Counted from the first letter of the stretch, positions 19,644 to 28,702 are shown. The stretch: 64,000 nucleotides of DNA from Clostridium magnum DSM 2767 (GCF_001623875.1 NZ_LWAE01000001.1:496001-560000), one strand, 5' to 3'. Translations and numbers: made by a program. The notes: a model not told the origin generated them from the sequence alone.

Positions 19644-19846
19644 ATTGAAGCAAGATCTTAATTCAGATGGGGATTCTTTTCCCCATCTGAATTTTAGAGC
19701 TGGGAATGCATGGCTTACTTGGCGTTGAACTCCCACTTAAACAGAGAACTAAAATCTATGATTTTGTGTGAATAGCTTACTCCTCTGACGTTAGGAAGAG
19801 GAGTTTCATATAAAGTGGGAGACTTACGCCAAGTTAGTCAGGTGAA
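19644..19846 (+). repeat. intergenic structured repeat, family B, copy 1 (with insertion)
   Basis: Begins ATTGAAGCAAGATCTTAATT, hairpin 1 TTCAGATGGGG/CCCCATCTGAA, then GAATGCATGGCTTA and hairpin 2 opened by CTTGGCGT (19718-19725) and closed by ACGCCAAG (19826-19833), ending GTTAGTCAGG. Nearly identical to 61792-61916, but the apical loop of hairpin 2 holds about 73 extra bases (19739-19811) with their own hairpin ACTCCTCT/AGAGGAGT. This 373-base gap between lonB and lon has no gene. Confidence 0.75.
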
Positions 19847-19892
19847 AAATAGGCAAGCTTAATACAATAATTGAAAAAAAACTATTTTATGG

Positions 19893-19898
19893 TTATAA
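19893..19898 (+). promoter_or_regulatory. possible -10 box of lon
   Basis: TATAAT within GGTTATAATATATTAG, about 70 bases upstream of the lon ATG, just after family B copy 1. The -35 is not clear. Confidence 0.35.
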
Positions 19899-19966
19899 TA
19901 TATTAGTCTAACTATATATTAATTTATTAGTAGGTTATACTAAAATAAAAAAACGGGGGGAGAAAT

Positions 19967-22285
19967 ATGGATAAAGATATGAAGGTTATTCCTCTGATTC
20001 CCTTAAGAGGCATTACTATATTTCCATACATGGTTTTACATTTTGATGTAGGTAGGGAGAAATCTATACTTGCACTGGAAGAAGCAATGCTTTCAGATCA
20101 AAAAATATTTTTAGCTGCACAAAAGGAAGCTAAAATTGAAGAACCGGATGAAGATGATATTTTTAACATAGGTACAATTTGTAACATAAAACAAATATTA
20201 AAATTACCAGGAGATACTGTACGTGTACTAGTTGAAGGTGAAAGCAGAGGAAGATTAAAAGAATATATTGAGAAAGAACCTTTTTTAAAAGTTAAAATTG
20301 AAGTGCTAGAGGACAAAGAATGTGTTGAAAGTCAGAAATGTGAAGCACTTGTTCGTTCTGTTAAAAAGAGTTTTGAGCAATATACGAAGTTATCAGGAAG
20401 TATACCTGTAGAAACAGTAATTACAGATGATTTAGATAGTCCTGGAAGACTTTCAGATGTAGTAAGTTCTTATTTAATGCTAAAGCAAGAAAGTAAACAA
20501 GAGCTTCTGGAGGCCTATGATGTTGAGGAAAGACTTGAAAAACTTCTTGAGATATTAACTAATGAAGTTGATATATTAAAATTAGAAAGAAATATTGGAG
20601 CAAAAGTAAAAAATAAAATAGATAAAGTTCAAAAAGAATACTACTTAAGAGAGCAATTAAAAGCTATACAGGAAGAGCTTGGCGAAGAAGATGAAGATAA
20701 AAAAGAGATAGCGAAGTATAAAAATAAAATAAATAAGGCAAGGCTTCCAAAGCCAGTTAAAGAGAAAGCGTTATATGAATTAGATAGATTAAAGAATAGT
20801 GGAAGTTACTCAGCTGAGGGTGGAGTGATAAGAACATATTTAGATTGGATTCTTGATCTACCTTGGAATACTGAAACAAAAGATAACCTAGATATAAAGA
20901 CTGCTAGAGCAGTACTAGAAAAAGAGCATTATGGTCTTGAAGATGTAAAGGACAGAATAATCGAATATTTGGCAGTTAGAAAAATGAGTAACTCACTAAG
21001 AGGTCCTATACTTTGCCTTGTTGGACCACCAGGAGTAGGTAAAACTTCTATAGCTAGATCTATAGCAAATGCATTAAATAGAAAGTTTGTAAGAATGTCT
21101 TTAGGTGGAGTAAGAGATGAGGCTGAAATAAGAGGTCATAGAAAAACTTATGTTGGAGCTATACCTGGAAGAATTATATATGGAATGAAGCAAGCAAAAT
21201 CGAAAAATCCACTATTTCTATTAGATGAGATAGATAAAATGAGTAATGATTTTAGAGGAAATCCAGCAGATGCACTTTTAGAAATACTGGATGCAGAACA
21301 GAATAATACATATAGGGATCATTATCTTGAACTTGACTTTGATTTATCTAATGTTTTATTTATAACTACAGCCAATAGTCTAGAGACTATACCAAGGCCT
21401 TTGCTTGATAGAATGGAGATTATAGAAGTTTCTGGCTACACTAGTGAAGAGAAATTTCATATATGTAAAGATCATTTAATAACTAAAAAGCTAAAAGAGC
21501 ATGAAATAGATGAAGAAAAAATCAAGTTCTCCGATGCATCTATTTATTATTTGATTGATCACTATACAAGAGAATCAGGCGTTAGAAGTCTTGAAAGAAA
21601 GACATCTTCTGTTATAAGAAAAGCAGTAGCAGAAATGCTAGAAAAAGATAAGAAAAATATTATTATAACAGTGAACAAAGTTAAAAGCTATCTTGGTCCT
21701 GAGATATATATTTATGATAAAGCTGATAAAGAAGATAAAGTTGGAGTTGTAATGGGAATGGCGTGGACTGGATACGGAGGAGATACCCTTCCTATAGAAG
21801 TAACTGTTATGCCTGGAACAGGAAAATTAGAGCTGACAGGACAGCTTGGTGATGTAATGAAGGAATCTGCGAAAGCAGGATATAGCTATGTTAGAGCTAA
21901 TGCTTATAAATATGGAATAGATAAAGAGTTCTATAAGAATAAAGACCTTCATATACATGTTCCAGAGGGAGCTGTACCGAAGGATGGACCATCAGCAGGT
22001 GTGACAATGATTACTGCTATGGTATCTGCTTTAAGTGAAAAGAAAGTAAAACATAATGTAGCTATGACTGGGGAGATAACTTTAACTGGTAGAGTTTTAC
22101 CTATAGGTGGATTAAAAGAAAAAAGTCTTGCTGCTTATAGAGCCGGTATTGATACTGTAATAATACCTAAAGATAATGAAAAAGATTTATTTAAAATACC
22201 TAAGACAATTAAAAGTAAGTTGAATTATATAATAGCAGATAATATAGATATTGTACTAAAAAGTGCTATTGTAAAAAATGACTAA
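19967..22285 (+). CDS. lon: ATP-dependent protease Lon (LonA)
   Basis: Full 772-residue Lon: N-terminal substrate-binding domain (about 1-200, starting VIPLIPLRGITIFPYMVLHF), AAA+ domain with Walker A GPPGVGKTS (about 354-362) and Walker B LFLLDEIDKM, and C-terminal protease domain with catalytic Ser in PKDGPSAGVT and Lys in GGLKEKSLAA. It degrades misfolded and regulatory proteins in the cytoplasm. GGGGGGAGAAAT precedes the ATG. Follows lonB across a repeat-filled gap. Confidence 0.97.
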   Translation: MDKDMKVIPLIPLRGITIFPYMVLHFDVGREKSILALEEAMLSDQKIFLAAQKEAKIEEPDEDDIFNIGTICNIKQILKLPGDTVRVLVEGESRGRLKEYIEKEPFLKVKIEVLEDKECVESQKCEALVRSVKKSFEQYTKLSGSIPVETVITDDLDSPGRLSDVVSSYLMLKQESKQELLEAYDVEERLEKLLEILTNEVDILKLERNIGAKVKNKIDKVQKEYYLREQLKAIQEELGEEDEDKKEIAKYKNKINKARLPKPVKEKALYELDRLKNSGSYSAEGGVIRTYLDWILDLPWNTETKDNLDIKTARAVLEKEHYGLEDVKDRIIEYLAVRKMSNSLRGPILCLVGPPGVGKTSIARSIANALNRKFVRMSLGGVRDEAEIRGHRKTYVGAIPGRIIYGMKQAKSKNPLFLLDEIDKMSNDFRGNPADALLEILDAEQNNTYRDHYLELDFDLSNVLFITTANSLETIPRPLLDRMEIIEVSGYTSEEKFHICKDHLITKKLKEHEIDEEKIKFSDASIYYLIDHYTRESGVRSLERKTSSVIRKAVAEMLEKDKKNIIITVNKVKSYLGPEIYIYDKADKEDKVGVVMGMAWTGYGGDTLPIEVTVMPGTGKLELTGQLGDVMKESAKAGYSYVRANAYKYGIDKEFYKNKDLHIHVPEGAVPKDGPSAGVTMITAMVSALSEKKVKHNVAMTGEITLTGRVLPIGGLKEKSLAAYRAGIDTVIIPKDNEKDLFKIPKTIKSKLNYIIADNIDIVLKSAIVKND

Positions 22286-22293
22286 ACTTATTT

Positions 22294-22347
22294 CAACTAA
22301 GAATCAGATGGTGGTTAAAATTCTATCTGATTCAAGTTTCACTTCAT
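22294..22347 (-). repeat. truncated, inverted family A repeat downstream of lon
   Basis: Read on the minus strand, this is ATGAAGTGAAACTTGAATCA, hairpin 1 and CTTAGTTG, matching the first ~54 bases of family A at 6204 and 60077. The second hairpin is absent. Its stem (GAATCAGAT near 22301, ATCTGATTC at 22325-22333) lies just after the lon stop and may serve as a lon terminator. Confidence 0.65.
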
Positions 22348-22376
22348 GAGAAAAAAGAATATACGGAGATGAATAT

Positions 22377-22973
22377 ATGGAAATAAAACAAGCAGAATTT
22401 ACGACCTCAGCGGTACTTAGATCTCAATATCCTACAGATAATAGAGTGGAGATAGCTTTTGTAGGAAGATCTAATGTGGGTAAGTCTTCTCTCATAAATA
22501 CTCTGACTAATAGAAGAAAGTTAGTTAAAGTTAGTGGTACTCCTGGTAAAACTAAGTTAGTAAACTTTTTTCTAATAAATAATGAATTTTATTTTGTTGA
22601 TTTACCTGGATACGGATATGCTAAAGTTTCAAAAGTAGAAAAAGAAAGCTGGGGAAAAGTAATTGAAACCTATTTGCTTAAGAGAGAGCAGTTAAAAAAG
22701 ATAGTGCTTCTGGTAGATTGCAGGCATAAACCAACCGAAGATGACATAATTATGTACAAATGGATAAAATATTATAATTATGATACTGTTGTGGTTGCGA
22801 CAAAAATTGATAAATTAAAAAAGTCTGAAATCCAAAGGAACTTAAAAGTAATAAAAGATACCTTAGGATTACAGCAAGATGATCAATTATTAACTTTTTC
22901 TTCTCTTAAAAAATTAGGCAAAGAGGAACTTCTACAAGTTATGGAAGAAACCTTGACTGAAGCTAAGGATTAG
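22377..22973 (+). CDS. engB: ribosome biogenesis GTPase EngB (YsxC/YihA)
   Basis: 198-residue GTPase needed for 50S subunit assembly. G1 GRSNVGKSS (about residues 29-37), G3 [10 protein letters not shown]4 TKIDK and G5 FSSLKKLG. Located directly after lon, as in many Firmicutes. ATG preceded by ACGGAGATGAA. Confidence 0.95.
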   Translation: MEIKQAEFTTSAVLRSQYPTDNRVEIAFVGRSNVGKSSLINTLTNRRKLVKVSGTPGKTKLVNFFLINNEFYFVDLPGYGYAKVSKVEKESWGKVIETYLLKREQLKKIVLLVDCRHKPTEDDIIMYKWIKYYNYDTVVVATKIDKLKKSEIQRNLKVIKDTLGLQQDDQLLTFSSLKKLGKEELLQVMEETLTEAKD

Positions 22974-23004
22974 CTAGTGGAGAAATAAGCAGGGAGAAAA
23001 TATA

Positions 23005-23805
23005 ATGATTAAAATTGATATTATTAAAGATGCCCTTGTATTTTTGTTTGTTTATATGCCTCCATTTATACTGTTCGCAAATTTTTGGAGAGAAAAACAT
23101 AAAGGAAAAGTGCCTTTGGTATTAATGGGATTTTTGTATATTATAATTTCGTTTTTTACTCAAAACCTGCTCCCTTTTATTTTTGTAATTTTAAATATTA
23201 AATACTTAAAGTCTGCTGAGAATGCTCATGATACCTTTACAAGTGAATATGTTTCATTTTACAGTATGTATTATAGTAAGAAGAGTCTAAGCAGTAAGTT
23301 TAAAGGGGATTATGAAAGGTTTAAATTTAGCTTAAAAAGTTTTAATCTTATGGTAGGGATAAAAGTAACCTTTATCTCCTATTTAATGACTATTCTTATA
23401 TCAGCATTGGAAACAATTTTACTTTCTAATTTTAAGGTTGAAGCAGAACAACAAGAAATAGTTACTTGGATGACAGATATGCCCTTAGATAAATTTTTGA
23501 TTATGATACCTATAGTTACAATATTTGCGCCAGTACTTGAAGAGTTTGTATTCAGGTGGATATTATTTCAAAAAACTTTTAGACCAAGAATAGGAATATA
23601 TCTTGCATCTATATTAAGTAGTTTAATTTTTGCATTTATACACTTTAATTTAAGAGCATTTCCAGTGCTAGTGTGGATAGGATTATATAATTGTTATCTA
23701 ATTAATAAAAAAGGTTATTGGTATTCAGTATTTAATCATTTTATGTTTAATTCGGTAACAACTACAATATTATTATTAGAAAAGTTAGGAACAATAAAAC
23801 TTTAA
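23005..23805 (+). CDS. CPBP-family intramembrane glutamic endopeptidase
   Basis: 266 residues with several membrane spans. Motif 1 is EEFVFRW (EExxxR, about residue 184) and motif 2 is FAFIHFN (FxxxH, about 211), the glutamate and histidine sites of CPBP/Abi (CAAX-like, Rce1-type) membrane peptidases. In bacteria such proteins process peptides or confer bacteriocin self-immunity; the target here is unknown. It starts 32 bases after engB and likely shares its transcript, ending at the 23834 hairpin. Confidence 0.85.
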   Translation: MIKIDIIKDALVFLFVYMPPFILFANFWREKHKGKVPLVLMGFLYIIISFFTQNLLPFIFVILNIKYLKSAENAHDTFTSEYVSFYSMYYSKKSLSSKFKGDYERFKFSLKSFNLMVGIKVTFISYLMTILISALETILLSNFKVEAEQQEIVTWMTDMPLDKFLIMIPIVTIFAPVLEEFVFRWILFQKTFRPRIGIYLASILSSLIFAFIHFNLRAFPVLVWIGLYNCYLINKKGYWYSVFNHFMFNSVTTTILLLEKLGTIKL

Positions 23806-23833
23806 TAGAGCACCTTTTTGAAGATGCCCTGTA

Positions 23834-23875
23834 GACGTACATAATAAGCTATACTATGTACGTCCATTTTATTTA
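23834..23875 (+). terminator. terminator after the CPBP protease gene
   Basis: GACGTACATA (23834-23843) pairs with TATGTACGTC (23855-23864), followed by CATTTTATTTATT. Confidence 0.85.
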
Positions 23876-23965
23876 TTATAGAGTTTAACTATATTTATAA
23901 ATAAAATATTTGTACATGATACATATATTCACTTAAACTGGTAATCATACGTACTAATTTTGTCT

Positions 23966-24418
23966 TTATTTTCTATTCCTTTTGTTAGTGTCTTCATCAG
24001 CGCCGCTAAGATTTGATTTTATAAAATCGAGTATTGCGTCAGTGCCGCCAGGTGTATTTTGAAGATTATTCACAGCGTTTAATAACTCATCATGAACATT
24101 AGCACCTTTACCGCCGTCTACTTGGTCAAGTCTATCTGCTAAAAGTGAAAGTTGAGACTGTAGTTTATTCATATCTATTTTAGATGAACTAGTTTCTTTA
24201 CTTACATCATTTAAGTCAAGATTACGAATCATGGAGCTTAATTGATCCGTATTCATATTTTTTGCGCCTACAAATGAAGAAAGTAATGAAATAACTTGAT
24301 TTATATCTATATTTTTTAGCAAATCACCTATATTAAAGCCACCAAAACTACCTAATCCACTAGAGTTACTAGAAACGCTAGTTGAATTTTTAGGGGCTTT
24401 GTGATGATGTTTACCCAT
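23966..24418 (-). CDS. small hydrophilic protein of unknown function
   Basis: 150 residues, not recognised. It begins MGKHHHKAPKNSTS, a His/Lys patch, then a Ser/Gly-rich stretch (about 12-28), a helix-forming core with DLLKNIDINQVISLLSSFVG, and amphipathic helices to the end (DILDFIKSNL-like). No signal peptide, membrane span or catalytic motif. RBS AAGGGAGTGATATA precedes the ATG on the minus strand. The two upstream minus-strand genes encode tiny Cys-rich membrane proteins; a spore or surface role is possible but only a guess. Confidence 0.65.
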   Translation of the reverse strand: MGKHHHKAPKNSTSVSSNSSGLGSFGGFNIGDLLKNIDINQVISLLSSFVGAKNMNTDQLSSMIRNLDLNDVSKETSSSKIDMNKLQSQLSLLADRLDQVDGGKGANVHDELLNAVNNLQNTPGGTDAILDFIKSNLSGADEDTNKRNRK

Positions 24419-24439
24419 TATATCACTCCCTTATAGAAA

Positions 24440-24459
24440 GGAGAGCTGTTAAGCTCTCC
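24440..24459 (-). terminator. hairpin between tiny membrane protein and the 150-residue protein
   Basis: On the minus strand GGAGAGCT/AGCTCTCC with a four-base loop, followed by TTTCTAT. It probably ends the 49-residue gene transcript, or attenuates read-through into the next gene. Confidence 0.6.
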
Positions 24460-24476
24460 CTATTTAATATTTGATT

Positions 24477-24626
24477 CTAGTGACGGCAGCTGCATCCACA
24501 AACTATCAATACTGCTAGAGTAATTAATACAGCGTAACGAGCACCTTTCCTTCTGTTAAATCCTAGAAGTAATAATGCTATTATAGCTGCTAGAGCTAAT
24601 AATCTATTACCTTGAAAAACTTCCAT
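24477..24626 (-). CDS. tiny Cys-containing membrane protein, paralogue 1
   Basis: A 49-residue ORF read on the minus strand: MEVFQGNRLLALAAIIALLL, then GFNRRKGARYAVLITLAVLI and a VCGCSCRH end. Two short hydrophobic segments flank a basic turn, and the Cys-rich tail closes the protein. It aligns with the 60-residue protein at 24803-24985: LLALAAIIALLLLGF versus LLPLAALIGLILLAFG, and YAVLITLAVLIVCGC versus YAVLVILSVLIVCGC. An AAAGGGGGGTCT ribosome site precedes the ATG. Family not recognised. Confidence 0.75.
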   Translation of the reverse strand: MEVFQGNRLLALAAIIALLLLGFNRRKGARYAVLITLAVLIVCGCSCRH

Positions 24627-24802
24627 ATTTAGACCCCCCTTTCTGGGCTGTGGTTTTATTTAATTCTTATCACTTTATGTCTTTTGTTTTATCCATATAT
24701 TACCTTGATGTTTTTAATACTTAGTTGCCATCAGTTGTTTTATAAGACATATCGTACACTTTTGTATTATTGACACAGATTAATTAATATCTTGACCTAA
24801 AA

Positions 24803-24985
24803 TTAGCATTTAGTTTTCATGCCGCATCCACAAACTATTAGAACAGAAAGAATAACTAGCACTGCATAAATAGTACCTCTGCATCTACCAAAAGCTAGCA
24901 ATATTAATCCTATTAAAGCTGCTAGCGGTAATAAGAAATTACCTCTATCTTCATGATCGTGACAACAACAATGTCTATGACTCAT
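24803..24985 (-). CDS. tiny Cys/His-rich membrane protein, paralogue 2
   Basis: 60 residues: MSHRHCCCHDHEDRGN, a His/Cys-rich head that could bind metal, then two hydrophobic stretches around GRCRGT and a CGCGMKTKC end. Same core as the 49-residue neighbour but with the extra metal-binding-like head. The leader (about 24986-25030) is nearly identical to that of the paralogue (about 24627-24670), including AAAGGGGGGTCT, so gene and regulatory region were duplicated together. Function unknown. Confidence 0.75.
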   Translation of the reverse strand: MSHRHCCCHDHEDRGNFLLPLAALIGLILLAFGRCRGTIYAVLVILSVLIVCGCGMKTKC

Positions 24986-25278
24986 ATTCAGACCCCCCTT
25001 TCTGGGCTATGGTTTTATTTTAATCTTATTACTTTACTTCTTTTGATTTAATTAATTTTCATCTAATGGTTACTTAATTAGCTTTTCTTTTAATTTGTTT
25101 TATAGTATATACTATTCATTCCTATACCATTTGACACAAAAAAATGTACATATTACTAAAAAATAAATATAACTATTAATATATATTTTAGGTTTATTTA
25201 TAAACCCACTAAAATAAATGAATAATAAGACGATATAAATAGAGATTAGTTATAAATTTATATCGGGGGTAAAAGGTT

Positions 25279-26232
25279 ATGTCTAAGATATCTCATTTAC
25301 TTGAAATGATAATTACATTACAATACAAGGGACTTACTACTGCATCGGAACTAGCTGAAACTTTAGATGTTGACAAAAAAACTATATATAGATATATAAG
25401 TAGCTTAAATAAGGCAAGTATACCTGTACACACAAAAAAGGGCAGATATGGCGGATTTTATATAGACGAGGAATTTTATATGAAGCCATCCAAGCTTAGT
25501 GAAGATGAGATACAATCTTTGCTTATGGCAACACAAATACTTACAGAAGAAAATGGGTTTATACATCAAAAGCATTTAGAAAGTGCTGTATCTAAAATAA
25601 AGAGCTTTTCTGTGAATGACAATATGGAATTAAAGTCTTTGAATGATAATGGTGATTTTAAAATAAACGAAATAGGATCTCTACAAAATTTAGAAGATAA
25701 GATATCAAAAATTAATTATTCAATGAATAGGGGAAGAGCATTGAGTTTAAATTACTTCTCTATAAATAAGAATAGTTTAACTATAAGAAAAGTGGATCCC
25801 TATAATCTAATATTTAAATCAGGAGCATGGTATATAATTGGTTATTGTCATATGAAGGAGAAGGTAGAGACTTTTAAAGTATCGAGAATCAAGAGTTTAA
25901 AAGTAACTGATGAAATATATATGAGACCTCATAATTTTCAATTAAAAGATTACCTAGAAAATTGTTGGGGGCTATTTACAGGAGAAAAAACTAAAGTTAT
26001 AATAAAATTTGATAAGGATATTCAATCCTTTATAAAAGATACAAAATGGCATGTAAATCAGGAAATAAAAAGTCTAGAAGATGGATCAGTATTATTTAGC
26101 GTTTATGTAGATGAAACCGATGGTGTTAAAAATTGGGTAATGAGCTTTGGTAAAAATGCAGAAGTAATAGAACCTTCGGAGCTTAGAGATGAAATAAAGC
26201 AGGAAGTTCAAGAAATGTATAAAAAATATTAA
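25279..26232 (+). CDS. YafY-type transcriptional regulator with HTH and WYL domains
   Basis: 317 residues. N-terminal winged HTH (about 1-60: TASELAETLDVDKKTIYRYI), then a WYL ligand domain (about 150-230, core SGAWYIIGYCHMKEKVETFK followed by VSRI) and a C-terminal WCX-like extension. WYL proteins sense small molecules or nucleic-acid ligands and control transcription; the targets are unknown. It is transcribed away from the tiny membrane proteins, so they or the downstream RNA element may be regulated by it. ATG after TCGGGGGTAAAAGG. Confidence 0.88.
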   Translation: MSKISHLLEMIITLQYKGLTTASELAETLDVDKKTIYRYISSLNKASIPVHTKKGRYGGFYIDEEFYMKPSKLSEDEIQSLLMATQILTEENGFIHQKHLESAVSKIKSFSVNDNMELKSLNDNGDFKINEIGSLQNLEDKISKINYSMNRGRALSLNYFSINKNSLTIRKVDPYNLIFKSGAWYIIGYCHMKEKVETFKVSRIKSLKVTDEIYMRPHNFQLKDYLENCWGLFTGEKTKVIIKFDKDIQSFIKDTKWHVNQEIKSLEDGSVLFSVYVDETDGVKNWVMSFGKNAEVIEPSELRDEIKQEVQEMYKKY

Positions 26233-26249
26233 ATATTTTTTAAAAATGG

Positions 26250-26389
26250 TGAATAAAATTTACGGGATGGGTTAATATAATAAATGTAATTCGGAGATAT
26301 AATCTCCTAAAGCACTAAGTGATAACAAACTTTCACTTAGTGTAATAACCCCCCATCCCCCTTGGGACCGTTAAAAGCGGTCCCTTTTT
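26250..26389 (+). ncRNA. candidate structured small RNA with own terminator
   Basis: GGGATGG (26264-26270) plus GTTA can pair with TAAC plus CCATCCC (26346-26359), closing a junction that holds hairpin GGAGAT/ATCTCC (26293-26307) and hairpin CACTAAGTGA/TCACTTAGTG (26313-26342). A C-rich run (26349-26361) and then terminator GGGACCG/CGGTCCC plus TTTTT (26364-26389) follow. TAAAAT just upstream could be a -10. No ORF. It could instead be the 3' UTR of the WYL gene. No known Rfam family was recognised by eye. Confidence 0.55.
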
Positions 26390-26396
26390 GTTTCAT

Positions 26397-27335
26397 CTAT
26401 TTTAAATACATAGAATAAATCTTGAAATAGTAATTCTCTTTACTATCTGTGTCAGGAGTTAATAAAAGATTCAAAGTATAATTTTTTACTATGCTACTAT
26501 CTGTATTAGAGGTACCTCTAAAATTTAAGGTCCAAAGTACTTCAGAGACGTCACCATCTTTATTACATTTATTTTCTACGAATAATCCATCTTGAAACAC
26601 ATAAGTATTATTCTCACTGGCTAATTTATTTACTGCAGATAAACCAGAGGTTACTATGTCTGGAGAAAATATGTCTTTAGGCATATAGGCTTGGCTATGA
26701 GGAAGGCCTTGTATAAACTTAACAAAAGTACAGACTGTATCTTTCCCCATAAATATGTTATTACTATCATAATTATAATTTTTAAATTTGTAATTCAAAA
26801 ACATATAGTTTGACAATAATATGTTATCATTCTGTAATTTTCCTGAGATAACCTTTGGAGTTTTATTGTTTTTACAATCTATAAACCCCAAAATATTATT
26901 TGAATTGGAAAAAATATTTTCAAACTTACCATCGTTCCAAATAAAAAAATGCTGAACAGAGTTCTCATTGTTGGAAGACTGAATAAATATTTCGGGAATT
27001 TTATCTCTAGATACATCCATAAGAGTTACTCTCATTGGCCAGTAAGGAGAGTGTGAGCCAATTGGTGGAGCATTTTTATCCGTTTCAATAGCGTAGCTCT
27101 TATCTTTAGTTTTAACTTCAATGCTATACTTGTCTCCATCTCTTTTTACAGACATTAGCTCATCTTTTCCATCCCCATTAAAATCTGCTTTTATTGTTTT
27201 ATCATCATTGATATTGCTAAAGGTTGGAGAAGGTTTCTTTGATATCATTAAAATTATTAATAATATAAATAATACTAATGCTAAAATTAAAAAATAGATA
27301 AATTTTTTCTTTAGAAATATTACCCTAAACTTCAT
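26397..27335 (-). CDS. membrane-anchored protein with FG-GAP/EF-hand-like repeat, function unknown
   Basis: About 312 residues. One membrane span near the N-terminus (FLILALVLFILLIILMI) follows a basic start; the rest is outside. DFNGDGKDEL (about residue 47) resembles calcium-binding FG-GAP/dockerin-type loops, and DVSRDKIPEIFIQSS is a second related element, as in VCBS-like beta-propeller proteins. The frame begins at 27350, but that ATG lies in ATGGAGGTGA, the ribosome site for the ATG at 27335. No neighbour suggests a pathway. Confidence 0.75.
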   Translation of the reverse strand: MKFRVIFLKKKFIYFLILALVLFILLIILMISKKPSPTFSNINDDKTIKADFNGDGKDELMSVKRDGDKYSIEVKTKDKSYAIETDKNAPPIGSHSPYWPMRVTLMDVSRDKIPEIFIQSSNNENSVQHFFIWNDGKFENIFSNSNNILGFIDCKNNKTPKVISGKLQNDNILLSNYMFLNYKFKNYNYDSNNIFMGKDTVCTFVKFIQGLPHSQAYMPKDIFSPDIVTSGLSAVNKLASENNTYVFQDGLFVENKCNKDGDVSEVLWTLNFRGTSNTDSSIVKNYTLNLLLTPDTDSKENYYFKIYSMYLK

Positions 27336-27466
27336 ATATTTCACCTCCATTTAATTATATGAAGTTATTATATATTTAATTATTATGTACAAAATAAGCT
27401 TATAATGCTTTTATAAGTAAAATAAATTATTAAATAGATAAACTACTGAAGTGAAAGGAGGAAACT

Positions 27467-28702
27467 ATGTTTAATAAGAGAAAAACATTAATAATTTTCT
27501 TATTGATGGCACTGATTATTAATATAAGTGGCTGTGGTAATTCAAACAACGAGACCTCAAAAGAAAAACAGTTGAACATATATCTAGACGTTAAAGATAA
27601 GGAGTCTTTAAATATAATAAAATTTGTTACAGAAGAATATAAAAAAGCAAATCCCAAGGTTAAGGTTAGCTTAAATAACGCCATAGGAGAAAAAATAGAA
27701 GAAGATATAAGCAAGGGAAATGAAGCGGATATTGTTATTACATCAAGAAATAACATGTTAACACTAAGTAGAAAAGGACTCTTAAGTGATATGGGGAATT
27801 ACTACGATGAAAACAAAATAAATGATAGATATTACAATGTAGTTAAAGCATATGGAAGATATGAGGATAAGTATTATGGAATAGGGTTAATTCCATACAC
27901 AATGGAGGTTTTATATAATAAAGATACCTTTGATAAATTAGGGTTAAAAGCACCTACAACTCTAGGTGATTTAAAAGATACGCTAAAAAAACTTGGTGAA
28001 GGGTCTAAACGAATACCAGTAGTAATTTCAGAAGACTTAGATATAAATAGTGGCTTGTTTTCTATCATAGTAAACAATAGAGTTAGTATGAGAAAGTTAG
28101 AAAGCAAGTATGATAGCGGAGCTAATTCTTATAAAACTATAACTGAAATGCAGCAAGCTTTTGATACTTTAAATGATTTGATTAAATATGGAAGCATAAC
28201 CAAAAATACCTTTGAAATTGGCAATGAAAGTACGGTGAATAAATTTGAAAAAGGAGATATACCAGTTATAATATGTTCATCTTACTATGCTAATACTTTT
28301 AAAGATGACAATATAAAGGCAATTGGCGAAAATATAAATGACTCCTCAGTTAAATTTAATGTACCCGTCGTATTAAATTCTATTATTTGTGTAGCTGTAA
28401 ATAATAAAAATGGTGAAGAGGTAGGTAATTTTATAAAATTTGTACTAAATGATGATGCTCAAAAGAAACTAAAGGAAAAAGGATTTGTAACTGGAAATAA
28501 GAAAGTAAATGGCGATAAAGAGAAAGGTGTTAAAGGAATAGTTATACAGCATCTTTCAACTAGTACAGAGGATAGTGTAGCTTATGTTTATAATATACCA
28601 CAAAAGTTAAAAAATAATATATCTTCTAAGATAGATGAAATGCTTTCTGGCAAAGAGACTAAAAAGGAATGGGAAGAAGTAGTAGATGAAGCCTATAAGT
28701 AA
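27467..28702 (+). CDS. extracellular solute-binding lipoprotein (family 1), orphan
   Basis: 411 residues. Lipoprotein signal with lipobox ISGC (Cys about residue 23), then a type 1 (maltose-binding-like) solute-binding fold; GIGLIPYTMEVLYNKDTFDKL is the usual hinge-region segment (about 140-160). No ATPase or permease lies next to it, so its transporter is elsewhere or it acts as a receptor. GGAGGAAACT precedes the ATG. Ligand unknown, probably a sugar or oligosaccharide by family. Confidence 0.85.
   Translation: MFNKRKTLIIFLLMALIINISGCGNSNNETSKEKQLNIYLDVKDKESLNIIKFVTEEYKKANPKVKVSLNNAIGEKIEEDISKGNEADIVITSRNNMLTLSRKGLLSDMGNYYDENKINDRYYNVVKAYGRYEDKYYGIGLIPYTMEVLYNKDTFDKLGLKAPTTLGDLKDTLKKLGEGSKRIPVVISEDLDINSGLFSIIVNNRVSMRKLESKYDSGANSYKTITEMQQAFDTLNDLIKYGSITKNTFEIGNESTVNKFEKGDIPVIICSSYYANTFKDDNIKAIGENINDSSVKFNVPVVLNSIICVAVNNKNGEEVGNFIKFVLNDDAQKKLKEKGFVTGNKKVNGDKEKGVKGIVIQHLSTSTEDSVAYVYNIPQKLKNNISSKIDEMLSGKETKKEWEEVVDEAYK

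Noticed and set aside
19644..19846. Insertion sequence or group I intron with an ORF between lonB and lon
   Set aside because: No transposase, endonuclease or intron core; only the two-hairpin non-coding element is there.
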